Notes: a model not told the origin generated them from the letters alone. A stretch of DNA of 64,000 bases from Prochilodus magdalenae (GCA_024036415.1 JAMWET010002884.1:35001-99000), one strand, 5' to 3'. Positions 11,501 through 24,195 are shown, numbered from the stretch's first letter. A program made the numbers and translations.

Positions 11501-11584
11501 TTATACAGTCCACCTTATATCGGCAATTTACAGGAGGATAAACCAGCTTTTTTAACCTGCAATGAAGGTTGATATGAGGACTGA

Positions 11585-11975
11585 TATGAGCAATATATAT
11601 TGAGCTACACATACAGAAGCAGTGTCTCTCAGTATGGCATTGGGCCGCCATGTTTGCTAATGTAACACGCCAGACGTCTCACCATGGAGTTGTTGAGGTT
11701 TCTAATGGTGCCCTGTGATAATCCATCCCAATCCGACTGAATATTCCCACAAAGTTCCTGCAGATAGGTGGAGTGACACCAGGCCTTCTGTACGCGTAAC
11801 ACATGCCAATCTTGGCGCCCACCATGGTGCCTCTAAGTCGCACATATTCGTTGGTTGTCTCTACCAAGACAAAAGCGGGACTCATCACTGAGGATGACCT
11901 TTTGCCCTTCTGGGTCACTCCATGACAGTCTGGCACGACACCGTTGCAGGCGGTGTAGACATGGTGTTAAGGGCA
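11585..11975 (-). mobile_element. Tc1-like transposase relic, family A
   Basis: The minus strand encodes pieces around the first catalytic aspartate (SDESRFCL) and the C-terminus (DWDGLSQGTIRNLNNSM...KHGGPMPY then stop). Frame shifts separate the pieces. Its uninterrupted ACATACAGAAGCAGTGTCTCTCAG segment (split by a MITE in the 36.7-37.9 kb copy) serves as an empty-site reference. No terminus is visible on the right; the next feature is a SINE. Confidence 0.75.
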
Positions 11976-11997
11976 GTTGTTATAATGCATATACATC

Positions 11998-12183
11998 TAT
12001 GGCATTTAGCTGACGTTCTTATCCAGAGCGACTTACAAGGTTAACTTACAAGGAGTCTTGCCCAAGGACTCTTATTGGTGTAGCACAGCATAGTCACCCA
12101 GAACGGGAATCAAACCCCAGTCTCCCACATGGGACGCTAGCTTCCTGGTGAGTAGTGGTATCCATTGTGCCACACCAACCACA
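11998..12183 (-). mobile_element. tRNA-headed SINE (V-SINE-like)
   Basis: On the minus strand it starts with a tRNA-like head (GGTGTGGCACAATGGATACC; B-box GGGGTTTGATTCCCG near 12110) and ends with the common fish SINE tail (TAAGTCGCTCTGGATAAGA near 12010-12040, then TAAATGCC). Non-autonomous, mobilised by a LINE. The V-SINE label is from family knowledge and not tested. Confidence 0.8.
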
Positions 12184-12185
12184 TT

Positions 12186-13110
12186 GGTCTGAGTGCATGT
12201 AATTCTGCATTGTTTAGCCATCTGTCAATGTGATACTTCAAAGGTATATATATATATATATATATATGGTATATATGGTAGCCTGTAGAGTTTTTAAGAT
12301 AACCTACATTAGCCAATTAGTTAGTGGTGTTCAAATTATGGACCAGTAGTGCTTTAAACAGGTCTTCCAGGTGGTTGTTAGGAGTCCTGTTTTCTTTCAG
12401 TCTCCAACTTTGGACTTTCCACTCGATGGGAAAGCTGTACCAAGTCGTCCCAACCTAAGGGAGGCAAACTGTTCTACTTTGACTGGCACTTCAGCGACAC
12501 AAAGCATTCCATATATCAGCAAACGGGGGGCTTTCGTGTGAGAGGGGAGGGTGTTGTCAGTTTTCATAAAGCAGCTCCCATTTGCAACGCGACCCTCCCA
12601 ATCCAATCGGCCTGTCCCCCTCTCCGCGGTGGATGATGAAAAATGGCGCCACCAGCACTTCCGGAGCCCCAGACACAGCGGCCCTTATGACATTTAGCTC
12701 CGTTTCTCTATCCGTCACAGCGTCCGCTTCCCTCGCTCAAATCCAATCTCCCTGCCCTCATATTGCTCAATCTAATACAAGACCTCCCCCGGCCGCGGCT
12801 TCTCCCGCTCCTCTCCTGGCAATCACGAACAGAGCGGCCCAGCTGAGTGAACTTTTGACACGGGAAGTGCTTCCCCCCCCCCACCCGCCAGACAGCGCCA
12901 TGACGGATGGGGACTCGGTGGAGATGGAACCCACGCACAAAAGGCCGAAGGATTATAGAAAGAGGGAAAAGGCGCACCGGTTTTGGTCTCTCCTGCATTC
13001 GCGTGCACTGCCTGACCTTTAGAGTAAATTTGCCACCCAGCGGAAGCTCCTAGGGTTTCGTTTCCTCGTGGCAATCATTAGCTGGAAGAAGTTTTGTTCT
13101 TGATGCAGCC
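12186..13110. other. Unassigned block with a GC-rich, possibly conserved core
   Basis: A (TA)n run lies near 12246-12270. From about 12410 to 13020 the base composition is balanced and no repeat is recognised, which is unusual for this window. A plus-strand frame of 146 codons at 12582-13022 is open, but it resembles no known protein and overlaps open minus-strand frames. I read this as possible conserved non-coding sequence rather than a gene. C11 and CCACCCGCC near 12873 stand out. Confidence 0.35.
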
Positions 13111-13116
13111 CAGACA

Positions 13117-13375
13117 CAATCTCTCTCTCTTTCTCTGTGTGTGTGTCTCTCTCTCTCTCCCCATCTCTCCGTCTCTCTCCTTCTCGCTTCCCTCCTTTGC
13201 TCTCGCTCCCCAAAGTGTTCAGTGTTGTGTTAGTAAAACGTGTTGACATTCCCTCCCTCCCTCGGCCTCCTCTCCCTCCTCGCTCGCTCTCCTTAGCTCC
13301 CTGTATCCTTCTCTTACTCTCTCTCTCTCTCTCTCTTGCTCGCTCTCTCTCTCCCTTTCACTCCAGTGACTGACA
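13117..13375. repeat. CT-rich tract
   Basis: (CT)n runs with a TGTGTGTG patch near 13137 and CT runs near 13319-13336 and 13346-13355; a purine-rich patch (GGGAGAGGGAGGG) follows at 13455-13495. Frames are low-complexity. Confidence 0.9.
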
Positions 13376-13384
13376 TGAATTTTC

Positions 13385-13754
13385 AATCTCACTGTTTACC
13401 TTCCACTGCTGTGCCTAAAACAACACTGGCAAAGATAGAGGCCACGTAAGAGAAGGAGGGAGAGAGGGGGAGAGGGAGGGTGGGAGGGTGGGAGGGAGAT
13501 CTGGCAAATGAAATAAGGCGAAGAGGTGTTGGAGATGTTAAAGTCCTGGGTGGGGAAGGAGGACGACCAAAATGAAAAGAGTGCTGAAAGAGAAGCTGTA
13601 GATGCGCGTGAGAGGGAAACAGTACAGTAAGGAACCCTGCAGAATTTAAATATGTATGTGTTTACATTTCATACATTTTCATACCATAACGGAAGAAGAG
13701 GGTTAACCGAACCCCTTCTCTAAAAAGGCTGCAAAGTTCAGCGTATGCTAGAAA
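13385..13754. other. Unassigned spacer
   Basis: Mixed sequence with a GA-rich part near 13455-13620. No gene or named repeat recognised. Confidence 0.4.
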
Positions 13755-14305
13755 GTTCTCCTGCAAAGTTACACAGCCGCACAAATAGCTGCACCCTAAG
13801 GAATCAACCGACAGGGATAAAACTTGGGTAGGTTTGACATTGTGAGACAGGCCGTGCATGTGACGTAGGCAAGGACAGGCCTTGTCGCCGTACCTGACCC
13901 AACAGCCATGATTGCTGGCATTCATCAAGCAGTGATGCCATCCATGAGTCACCCTGTTAGTGCCAGGACCGTTGACATGACACCTAACACCGCATCAGCA
14001 TCACCAAAGACCACAGTGCTAGTCTGTCATGGAGTGACTCTGAATGGCGTCGGGTCGTCTTCAGTGAGTCCCACTTTTGTCATGGTGGAGGCCAACCAAT
14101 GCGTGTGTGGAGGCACCGTGGTCAGCACCAAGATGAGCGGTTTGTTGTCACACGTCCTGTAGGCCTGGTGTCACTCCACTTCCACACCTACCGCACAATC
14201 TGCAGGCACAGTGTGAGTAGTTAAGCTGCATGGGATGGATAATCATGGGACATCATTAGGATCTTCTACAAGTCCGAGACGTCTGGCATGTAGTGTTAGC
14301 AAACA
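13755..14305 (+). mobile_element. Tc1-like relic, family A
   Basis: The left terminus matches the family (CCGCACAAATAGCTGCACCC at 13775-13794). The plus strand then carries a decayed transposase: a block corresponding to LSWSDSEWRRVVFS and ESHFC (first catalytic region, the SDE motif damaged), then AAWDG near the C-terminus. Frame shifts and stops are frequent. The right end dissolves into AT-rich sequence. Confidence 0.7.
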
Positions 14306-14527
14306 TATATATATTTATTTATTTATTTATTTATTTATTTGAACACGTAAGTGTTTAAATTAAATAAATGATAAAAATAAATAAATTGCAAAAATAAATA
14401 AATATATATATATATTTGTTTTTTTATTATTACTTCAAATTTTTTTATATAATTTATTTAATTTTTATAATATTTTTTTATTTTGTTGAAAATTGACAAA
14501 ATGTGCAAGTTTTGTTTTTTTACATAT
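14306..14527. repeat. AT-rich low-complexity tract
   Basis: ATTT runs (14309-14340), AAATA runs near 14365-14405 and T/A homopolymers. No gene. Confidence 0.85.
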
Positions 14528-14529
14528 TA

Positions 14530-14773
14530 TCGTCTTCAAAGAAAAACAGGTATTTCCAAAATGGCAACTTTACAGGAGAGGCCAGAAACTATTTTAATTT
14601 GAATGGAAGTCAATGGAACCAGATGTCCTTCTGAGCAGTTTTGGGCCATTCCTGTTTGTCCACTCTTCATGAAATTTCCACACAGTGTAAACAGCAGGTC
14701 ATGTGATCAAATTAGGCATAAAAGTAAAAATCAACAAAAATGGAGATACATGTTTTTCTTTGCACAGCGGCGA
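14530..14773 (-). mobile_element. MITE, TCGTCGCTGTCC family (diverged copy)
   Basis: 244 bp flanked by TA on both sides (14528-14529 and 14774-14775). It aligns end to end, in inverse orientation, with the two 248-bp copies at 44.6 and 46.6 kb. Shared landmarks include TTTACAGGAGAGGCC, AGTCAATGGAACCAGA, AGCAGGTCATGTGATCAAAT and AAAATGGAGATACATGTTTTTC. Non-coding; its 82-codon open frames are chance. Confidence 0.85.
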
Positions 14774-15180
14774 TATATATGTACATGTATATACATACAG
14801 TGTGTGCTGTAGTATAACCAACTGTAGAGATGATTGCGTCTCTAGCTGAAGATATGAAAGCTTCTGCCGTGATAAATAAGGGCTGATGGTTGATCATGAC
14901 TGATCATTTAGTGGCTGTGTTAATAAGTCTGCATGCAGCTGTACTGTAGTTCTTAATTTCCAAATTATTTGCTTCACTTCCAGCAAGTTGTCTTTGATGT
15001 TTTTCCACTGGTGGAGTTTCCTTCAGAAAGTGAGTAGTCTAGGGATCATCCAGAAGCTTTGAAGGTTACTGCTATTAATATTTTCCAACCTGTAGAAAAT
15101 GGTAGTTATTTACTGGCCACTTTGATAAAAAAAAAAAAGCACTTTGTAGCTTCATCTTGTTCATTCACTGGTACACAGTT

Positions 15181-15182
15181 TA

Positions 15183-15240
<58 letters not shown>
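15181..15240. repeat. (TCTA)n microsatellite
   Basis: About 15 perfect tetranucleotide units. Confidence 0.97.
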
Positions 15241-15261
15241 CATGTACATAGATAGTACAAA

Positions 15262-15278
15262 ATATTGAATATAGCATA

Positions 15279-15326
<48 letters not shown>

Positions 15327-15345
15327 TTTATGCTATATTCAATAT
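15262..15345. repeat. 84-bp AT-rich palindrome
   Basis: The left arm ATATTGAATATAGCAT, then A10 and (TA)n, is mirrored by (TA)n, T12 and ATGCTATATTCAATAT. The outer 16 bases pair perfectly; the A and T runs differ slightly in length. Such a structure can extrude a cruciform. Confidence 0.9.
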
Positions 15346-16129
15346 ATATACATACACATATTTTCTTTTATTTTATGTTTTTTAAGGTTTTATTTTTAAT
15401 TTATCTAATATTTTATAAAATGTATTTATTTTTCTACATTTTATTGCAACCTCTGAAATCATAGGCTGCTATGTTCATTATGGAAATGTTCATTTCATGA
15501 TGATTGATGAACGAATAATACATGCATTCGATGTAGAAATATTTATTGTTCTTTAAAATAAAGGGTTAAAAAATATAAAATATAAAATAAATATATAAAA
15601 AAAAAACACTTTTGTACATTAATCAAATCTTAATTTGAGTTAATGCGGTTTTTCAAATAACCATTTCCGATATCGGCCATTATGTTTTTGCCATTTTTAA
15701 TATATATATATATAATTTTTTTTTTTTTTTTTTTAAACACACTGTAAAGAACAACATCAATTTTCAAACTGTGTTACAAACCGAAAGTGACACAAAAATG
15801 CAGATGGATGAATAGACAGGGTTTATTTTTTATAAAAGTAATTAATAATAATTATGCTATATTCATATGTATATCATATGTTCATTATTATACGACAAAA
15901 GCCAATTAAATGACCACAGTATACAGCACTGGACGACTTCACTTCCTTAGTCAGCAGTTTCGATTGGATAGCAATGATCCAGTACTCTAAAGGATCTACA
16001 TTTCTCAGCAGAACACCTTTATGTTGACTTTAACAGTAATTATTAATAATTTTAGTGAAGATTATTAATTAGAATAATTATTATTCATACACACTAATAT
16101 GTGTAGACCAACTTGCGCCATGCCAGAGA

Positions 16130-16330
16130 CCACATTTCCCAGGCATAGTGGCATATTGCTTTATTATTACTAGCATCTTCTTGAACAGCTACACATCCTT
16201 TCAGGCCCATAGCCTTGAGGTGTCTTCTCACAGTGGAAGGATGGACATAAACACCTGGATATGTTTTCAGTTCTATAACAAAAGCGGAGCCAGACTTTCT
16301 CTCACAGATGAAACCTTTAGGTAGTTTGGG
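16130..16330 (-). mobile_element. Tc1-like transposase N-terminal fragment
   Basis: Minus-strand translation gives ELKTYPGVYVHPSTVRRHLK followed by AMGLKGCVA. The V/S-x-x-TVRRHL...GLKGCVA pattern is the second helix-turn-helix region of Tc1-like transposases, just before the catalytic core. Past this the frame degrades (HYAWEMWSLAWRKLVY still fits). No ends found. Confidence 0.65.
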
Positions 16331-16500
16331 GGCTTTGGTGGTCTACATGTCCGTGCAGGTGGTTGCTAGTTCCATTTTCCCTGCAGCTTTCATTGACTTT
16401 CCCTTCCTTACGCCAGTCATTTTGCCCAGTGCTGCAGATACAACACGCACAGCAGTTAGACAGTAACTGGATAGTACACATTACTGTAGAGATGGGCTGA
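16331..16500. other. Unassigned short spacer
   Basis: Nothing recognised between the Tc1 fragment and the purine-rich block. Confidence 0.4.
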
Positions 16501-17105
16501 GTGTATGTATGTGAGAGCGAGGGAGAGAGAGAGGGAGAGATTGGGGCACAGAACATTAGGGGTGAAATGGAACAGAGAGATGGAGAAAGAAAGTGGGAGA
16601 TTTATAGAAGTATGGGAGAGGAAGCAGACAGAAAGAGTGATGTGGGGAGGAGGAAAAAAAGGGGTTTTTGAAACGACAGGGAGGAAGGAGGGAGGCGGGG
16701 AGCAAGCTTAGAATAGATACACTCAACGGCATGAAATATTGAACGAAGGAGCGAGAAAACAAGAGAAAGGAGAGGAAAATGGAGAGACTGATAGAGATAA
16801 ATACAATCGTTATTTTGCACGGGGTGTGCCGGCGAGGAGAGTGCGAGATGGAGGGAGAGTGGGGGGAGGGGTTGATGGGGGAGAAACGAGGGAGGAAGAT
16901 GGATGGAGGCGAGAATCCTGACTACAGTGTTGGGAAGGAGGGGGCAGAGATCAAGAGAGGGAGAGAGAGAAAGAGAGAGAGTGACAACATTGTTTGGATG
17001 TGGATGAGTGGCTGGTTTGTGTTGAAAATATCACTCCCTCCAAAAAAAGTGTTTCATCTTTCCCCTCTCTCTCTCTAGTCCTCCCTCTCTCTCTCTCTCT
17101 CTTTG
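16501..17105. repeat. Purine-rich then pyrimidine-rich block
   Basis: The plus strand is GA-rich from 16510 to 16985 (many GAGAGA and GGGAGG runs), then switches to CT-rich from about 17055 to 17105. The overlapping Arg/Glu/Gly-rich frames are composition effects. Confidence 0.85.
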
Positions 17106-17690
17106 ATCTCTCACTCACTGATCCCTTCCCTCTTCCCCACTGTCAAATATTTAAGATGTTTGGCAGCTTTTGTTCAAATTACCATGCTGATCTGGTGGTG
17201 CCTTTCACGCTCGCCGCCATCAAACGCCACACCTACTGGATCATTCGCCATACGCAACATCCACCGTCTCTGTGCTACAAGGTCTAACGCATGATTTATT
17301 CATCCCTAATCCCTCCATCTCGCTCCGAACGCCTCCTAGAGAATGTTTGGGTTTGGCCTTTCCCTCTGATGATCAATAGCACGCTTTCGGACACGCTGTC
17401 CTGTCTGATCTAGTCACGTCTCGTTTCATCCCTCAGCCAAAAAAGTCAGCTGGCCAGCTTTTCTCACCGAGCGAGCCCCTCAGTTGCTCCTTTTAGGACC
17501 GCCTGTAAAGCCTCAGCGTGGAAAACATGAGAGGAAGACCCGGGCCTCCTGCAGGCTTAACGCCGTGGGGGGGTGGCCCCCTCAGTAGGAATACTGTGTC
17601 CTCACACTTTTGCGTTCATTTTGAACAACAAGGCTGAGAATTCTTCAAACCGTGGGAACTGCTGGGATTTACATGGATTTATTTTAATAT
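17106..17690. other. Balanced-composition block, possible conserved non-coding DNA
   Basis: About 17150-17550 contains no simple repeat or recognisable transposon and has motif-like words such as TGATTTATTCATCCCTAATCC (21 bases at 17291, written here only as a landmark) and GGCTGAGAATTC. It is a candidate distal regulatory segment only by exclusion. Confidence 0.3.
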
Positions 17691-17694
17691 AATT

Positions 17695-18500
<806 letters not shown>

Positions 18501-18516
18501 TTGAGCTTGAAGTTCA

Positions 18517-18578
<62 letters not shown>
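18517..18578. repeat. (CTAT)n microsatellite
   Basis: About 15 perfect units. A GATA-phase tract of the complementary repeat follows 185 bp later, so the two could pair as an inverted repeat. Confidence 0.97.
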
Positions 18579-18579
<1 letters not shown>

Positions 18580-18610
18580 CACTAACTGCAGATTCATACT
18601 GGATTATATA
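18575..18610 (+). repeat. Isolated partial unit of the 67-bp satellite
   Basis: CTGCAGATTCATACTGGATT with its flanks is about half of the unit of the 19.17-23.29 kb array, located some 560 bp before it. Confidence 0.85.
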
Positions 18611-18759
18611 GCCAAGCAAAATAAGGGACTTTGGACACTAATTAAGAAGAACCAGTTAACTGGAATACAACTCTTAATCCAAATCAGGGAACAACTGTTC
18701 ATCTGTAATGGTAAAAAAATGGCAATTGTAATGGTAATGATAAACACGCACATACAAAT

Positions 18760-18762
<3 letters not shown>

Positions 18763-18808
<46 letters not shown>
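18763..18808. repeat. (TAGA)n microsatellite
   Basis: About 11 units, reverse complement of the tract at 18517-18578. Confidence 0.97.
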
Positions 18809-18854
18809 CACGGATAATACGAATGGAAACAAAAGAGTCCAAGGTTTTAATGTA

Positions 18855-19166
18855 TCTTCTGACAGAAAGCCAATTAGTAGGGTGTTTGCCCCCCTTAGCT
18901 GCAGTAACAGCCTCTGTTCTTTTGTGAAGGCTTTAGACTAGATGTTGGAACCTTGCTGTGAGCAAACAGAGCATTAGTGAGGTCGGGTACTAATGCTGAT
19001 GTTAATGCTGTAGTTCTGCATCGCATTTCCCCCCATCGCAAAGGTAGTGGGAAAAGATCAACACAGTTCCACTAATCTACAAGCCAAAGCTGGAGTCTTT
19101 ATACCCCACAATGATAACACAGCAGTGTCTATTAGCAGGTGTCCCATTAGCTTAAGGTGGTTAGGA
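18855..19166 (-). mobile_element. Internally deleted Tc1-like relic (family C)
   Basis: About 18875-19000 resembles the transposase C-terminal region of the common salmonid/teleost Tc1-like type in reverse orientation (GTAACAGCCTCTGTTCTTTT, AGATGTTGGAACCTTGCTG, AGAGCATTAGTGAGGTCGGG). About 19065-19110 (TTCCACTAATCTACAAGCCA and CTTTATACCCCAC) resembles a part that in the full element lies several hundred bases further in, so the middle is deleted. Match is from memory of the family. Confidence 0.6.
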
Positions 19167-22100
19167 ACACACTGCAGATTCATACTGGTTTATAATCACC
19201 CCACAGTTATTATATCATACTGTAAACACTACACACGCTGCAGATTCATACTGGGTTAAAATCACCTCACAGTAATTATATCAGACTGTAAACACTACAC
19301 ACACACTGCAGATTCATACTGGATTATAATCACTCCACAGTTATTACTGTCAGACTGTAAACACTACACACGCTGCAGATTCATACTGGGTTAAAATTAC
19401 CCCACAGTTATTACTGTCAGACTGTAAACACTACACACACTGCAGATTCATACTGGATTATAATCCCTCCACAGTTATTATATCAGACTGTAAACACTAC
19501 ACACGCTGCAGATTCATACTGGGTTAAAATCACCCCACAGTTATTACCGTCAGACTGTAAACACTACACACACTGCAGATTCATACTGGATTATAATCAC
19601 CCCACAGTTATTACCGTCAGACTGTAAACACTACACACACTGCAGATTCATACTGGATTATAATCACCCCACAGTTATTATATCAGACTGTAAACACTAC
19701 ACACTCTGCAGATTCATACTGGGTTAAAATTACCCCACAGTTATTACTGTCAGACTGTAAACACTACACACACTGCAGATTCATACTGGATTATAATCCC
19801 TCCACAGCTATTACTGACAGACTATAAACACTACACACTCTGCAGATTCATACTGGATTATAATCACTCCACAGTTATTACTGTCAGACTGTAAACACTA
19901 CACACACTGCAGATTCATACTGGATTATAATCACTCCACAGTTATTACTGTCAGACTGTAAACACTACACACACAGCAGATTCATACTGGATTATAATCC
20001 CTCCACAGTTATTACTGTCAGACTGTAAACACTACACACCCTACAGATTCATACTGGGTTAAAATCACCCCACAGTTATTACCGTCAGACTGTAAACACT
20101 ACACGCACACTGCAGATTCATACTGGATTATAATCACTCCACAGTTATTAAATCAGACTGTAAACACTACACGCACACTGCAGATTCATACTGGATTATA
20201 ATCACTCCACAGTTATTACTGTCTGCAGATTCATACTGATTATAATCACTCCAATCAGACTGTAAACACTACACGCACACTGCAGATTCATACTGGATTA
20301 TAATCACTCCACAGTTATTATATCAGACTGTAAACACTACACACACTGCAGATTCATACTGGATTATAATCACTCCACAGTTATTAAATCAGACTGTAAA
20401 CACTACACGCACACTGCAGATTCATACTGGATTATAATCACTCCACAGTTATTATATCAGACTGTAAACACTACACGCACACTGCACACTGCAGATTCAT
20501 CCCTCCACTGGATTCGGATCATATAATCAACATCTACCATACATTATTTACACTACTGAATTATACACACTCGCCACACAGTTATTACCGTCATACTGTA
20601 AACACTACACACGCTGCAGATTCATACTGGATTATAATCACCCCACAGTTATTACCGTTATCCAACACGACTGCACCACGCTGCAGATTCATACTGGATT
20701 ATAATCACAGCTGCCACAGTTTATATACTGTCAGAAATCCGTGTAAACACTACACACATACTCCAGATTCATACGGATTATAATCCACTCCACATGTTAC
20801 CATTACCGTCATACTGTAAACAGTATACACTAACACACGCTGCAGATTCCATACTAGGATTTATAATCACCACCCCACAGTATTTTATCAGACTGTAAAC
20901 ACTACTGCGACAACCACTGCAAATTTCATACTGGATTCATAATAATCCACTCCACAGTTACTTACTGCCAGACTGTAAAACACTACACACACTGCAGATT
21001 TCATACTGGATTATAATCCCACTCCACAGTTATTATACCGCGTCAGGACTGTAAACTACCACTACACAACCACACTGCAGATTCATACTGGGATTAATAA
21101 TCACCTAACTCCACACAGTTATTACCCGCCAGAACCCCCAGAACGAGTAAACACAAACTACACACGCTGCAGATTCATACGGACTGGATCTACTTCCCAC
21201 AGTTATTACCGGTCCACTGTAAACTCTACACACGTGCAGATTCATACTGGTAATCAATCCCTCAGTTATTACCGGAGATGGTCAAGAACTGTAAACACTA
21301 CAACACACTGCAGATTCATACTGGATTATACAATCCACCTAACCCCCCACCAGTTATTACACACGCAGTCGAGACTGTAACACTATAATCTCACAGTTCT
21401 AAGTTATTTACAGACTGGATTATTACCTTCGGACTGTACTAGTCACAATCACTCCACATTTCATACTTACAGTTGTCAGACTGTAAAATTTTCACTACCA
21501 AACCCCACTGCAGATTCATAACGGGACTGCTAACCAGTGGATATTATAATCCACCTCCACAGTTATTTACTGTACCGTATCAGACGTAACACACAAACAC
21601 TACACATGCCTGCAGGATTCATTACTTGGATTAGAATCACTGTTACACAGTTATTACCGTCAGACTGTAAACACACTTACACACGCTGAGATGACAGGCT
21701 TCAGATTATATGGGGGGATTATAAATTCGGATCTTTATAATCACTAACCCACAGACTGTTATTACTTACTACGTCAGACTGTAAATCACTACACACGGGC
21801 TGCAGATTCATACTGAATTATAATTCACACTCCACAGTATTATTTATCATCAGACTGTGTAAACACTACACACACACTGCAGATTTCATACTGGATTATA
21901 TATCAATCCACTACAGTTAGTTACTGAATCCGTCAGACTGTAAACATTACACACGCTGCAGATTCATACCGGATTATAATCAACTATACACCCTACTCCA
22001 CAGACGTTTATCTTCAGATTAACACTACTCACGACACGATCTGGAACAGGATTTCATACAGTATTATAATCCCGTCATCGTAATAAAAACGTCAACGAGC

Positions 22101-23285
22101 AAGTATTTCAACAACACACGGGGACATACGTGTGTGGATTATATCCCTCCACAGCTTATTACGTCTCATCGACTGTAAAAACATTACAACAAGCTGCAAG
22201 ATTCAATACCGGATTATAATCACTACTCCAACAGTTATTACTACGTTGTCAGACTGTAAACACTACACACTTGCTGCAGATTTCATACTGGAATTATAAT
22301 CACTCCACAGTTATTAACTATCAGACTGTAAACACACTGCTACACATACTGGCATTATTCATACTGGATTATAATCAACGTGCCACAGTTACTGCCACAG
22401 ACTTAATTGCCACTTACGAATTACACATGTCAGACTTGATCAAAACATTACACACACTGCAGAGATTCATACTGGATTATAAATCACTCCACAGTTTATT
22501 ACCGTCAGGACTGTAAACACTACACACCACTGCAGATTCATACTGGAATTATAAATCACACTTCCACAGTATTATTACCGTCAGACTGTAAACACTACAC
22601 AGCTGCAGATTCATAACTGGATTATAATCCCTCCACAGTATACTTACTGGTCACTATACTGTAAACACTGCACACGCTGCAGATTCATACTGGATTATAA
22701 TCACCCCACAGTTATTACTGTCAGACTGTAAACACTACACATACACTGCAGATTCATACTGGATTATAATCCCTCCACAGTTAATACTGTCAGACTGTAA
22801 ACACTACACACGCTGCAGATTCATACCAGATTATAATCACTCCACAGTTATTACTGTCAGACTGTAAACACTACACACACACACACTGCAAGATTCATCA
22901 TACCAAGATTATAATCACTCCCACACAGTTATTCCTGTCAGACTGTAAACACTACACACCACACACACTGCAGATTCATAACTGGATTATAATCCCTCCA
23001 CAGTTATTACTGCCAGACTGTAAAACACTACACCACACCACAACCTGCAGGATTCATACTGGATTATAAATCCTCCACATTTAATACTGTCAGTTAATAC
23101 TGTCAGACTGTAAACACTACACACACTGCAGATTCATACTGGATTATAATCCCTCCACAGTTATCACTGTCTGACTGTAAACACTACACACACTGCAGAT
23201 TCATACTGGATTATAATCACCCCACAGTTATTACTGTCAGACTGTAAACACTACACACTCTGCAGATTCATACTGGATTAAAATG
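19167..23285. repeat. 4.1-kb satellite of about 67-bp units
   Basis: About 60 head-to-tail units of roughly 66-69 bp, each with a PstI site in CTGCAGATTCATACTGG, then TTATAATCAC(T/C)CCACAG, TTATTACTGTCAGACTG and TAAACACTACACACA. Subtypes alternate GGATTATAATC with GGGTTAAAATC, and TTACTGTC with TTATATC. Units at 19167-20480 and 22650-23285 are clean. Units between carry many small insertions and length changes (see findings). Not a CRISPR array: no unique spacers between repeats. Confidence 0.97.
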
Positions 23286-24050
23286 AACGATTTCATTAGT
23301 AATAATTTTTTACAGTAGTGTAATCTCCAGGTAAGTCTACTCCTGCTCCTGTAGAGGTATATACAGCTGCTGTGTAATGATCAGTAATAAAACGGATCAG
23401 TCAGCACCGCCAGCTGTTCATTAGTTGATGGCAGTCTCCGTTATTTTTCTGCCCTCCTGCTGGTGCAGGTGGTGGAGGCAGGCCTGTTTGTGCCTGTCTC
23501 TTTCTCCTGCACACCTGCAGTGATCTACGGCGGTGCTGATGCAGCGCTGATCGGCGATCGATTGATGAGGCTTGGGCCATAGTTTTCTTACTGAGCGTTT
23601 TCCAGCACAGCGCTGACATAAATCAGGCGCGCCGAGCTGCGCTGCACCACACCGTGACCCTTTAGCTCTGACTATGAGAGAGAGCGAGGGACAGTGCTCA
23701 GACATACCGCTCTTTATCCTCAGTTCAGCCTTATTCTGGCGTTTTATACAGTGAGCGTTTATAAAATGTCTTTTTCATTTCACATGATTAGATTTCTTTA
23801 CTGGAGGACGACGGCTGTCTCTCCTGGGAAATAACACTGAACAGTAAACATCATAGAACAGGTGATTTTATTTTATTTTATGAAGGATATTTACATAGAG
23901 TAGTTTCATTTAGTGTCCTAGGGAAACTGTCTACAGCGACTGTTAAACAGGGGGCCTTTAAAGACATATAATTATTATTAAAATTAAGTTTTAAGTGCAG
24001 CTAATATGGTTTTCCAGTTTTCCCTTTCCTTTATGTAGGTTTAAGTACAT
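23286..24050. other. Unassigned block with GC-rich core
   Basis: About 23395-23700 is GC-balanced, repeat-free, and contains E-box-like CAGGTG and CACCTG words and a CGATCGATTGATGAGG patch. No protein is recognisable in its open frames. It may be regulatory; the evidence is only its contrast with the surroundings. Confidence 0.3.
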
Positions 24051-24054
24051 GCCA

Positions 24055-24195
24055 GAGGGAGAAACTCCTTTCCACAGAATCCCCTTTTCTCAGCTGCCTT
24101 AAACGCCTTGTTGGAATTACAGCTCTTCCCTCTGTTACAAGATGATGTCATCACGTAACACAATCCGTATTACCTCCCTACAGTCCAACCAACCA
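24055..24195. repeat. Dispersed repeat, copy 1 of 2
   Basis: Collinear with 29285-29430: AGAAACTCCTTTCCACAG, CTCAGCTGCCTTAAACGCC, TTGTTGGAATTACAGC, GATGTCATCACGTAACAC correspond to diverged versions in the other copy. Class unknown. Confidence 0.7.

Larger units (their letters stand above)
14776..16129. other. AT-rich unassigned sequence
   Basis: Contains a TCTA microsatellite and an AT palindrome (separate entries), poly-A/T runs near 15130, 15600 and 15720, and several AATAAT patches. No exon or transposon recognised. Confidence 0.5.

Noticed and set aside
12582..13022. 146-codon plus-strand frame as a possible gene
   Set aside because: No recognisable domain, no splice context, and overlapping open frames on the minus strand; more likely non-coding.
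18517..18808. Functional meaning of the facing CTAT and TAGA tracts
   Set aside because: Complementary tetranucleotide tracts are common by chance in this microsatellite-rich DNA; only noted as able to pair.
19167..23285. CRISPR-like regular array
   Set aside because: Head-to-tail satellite without unique spacers, in a vertebrate context.
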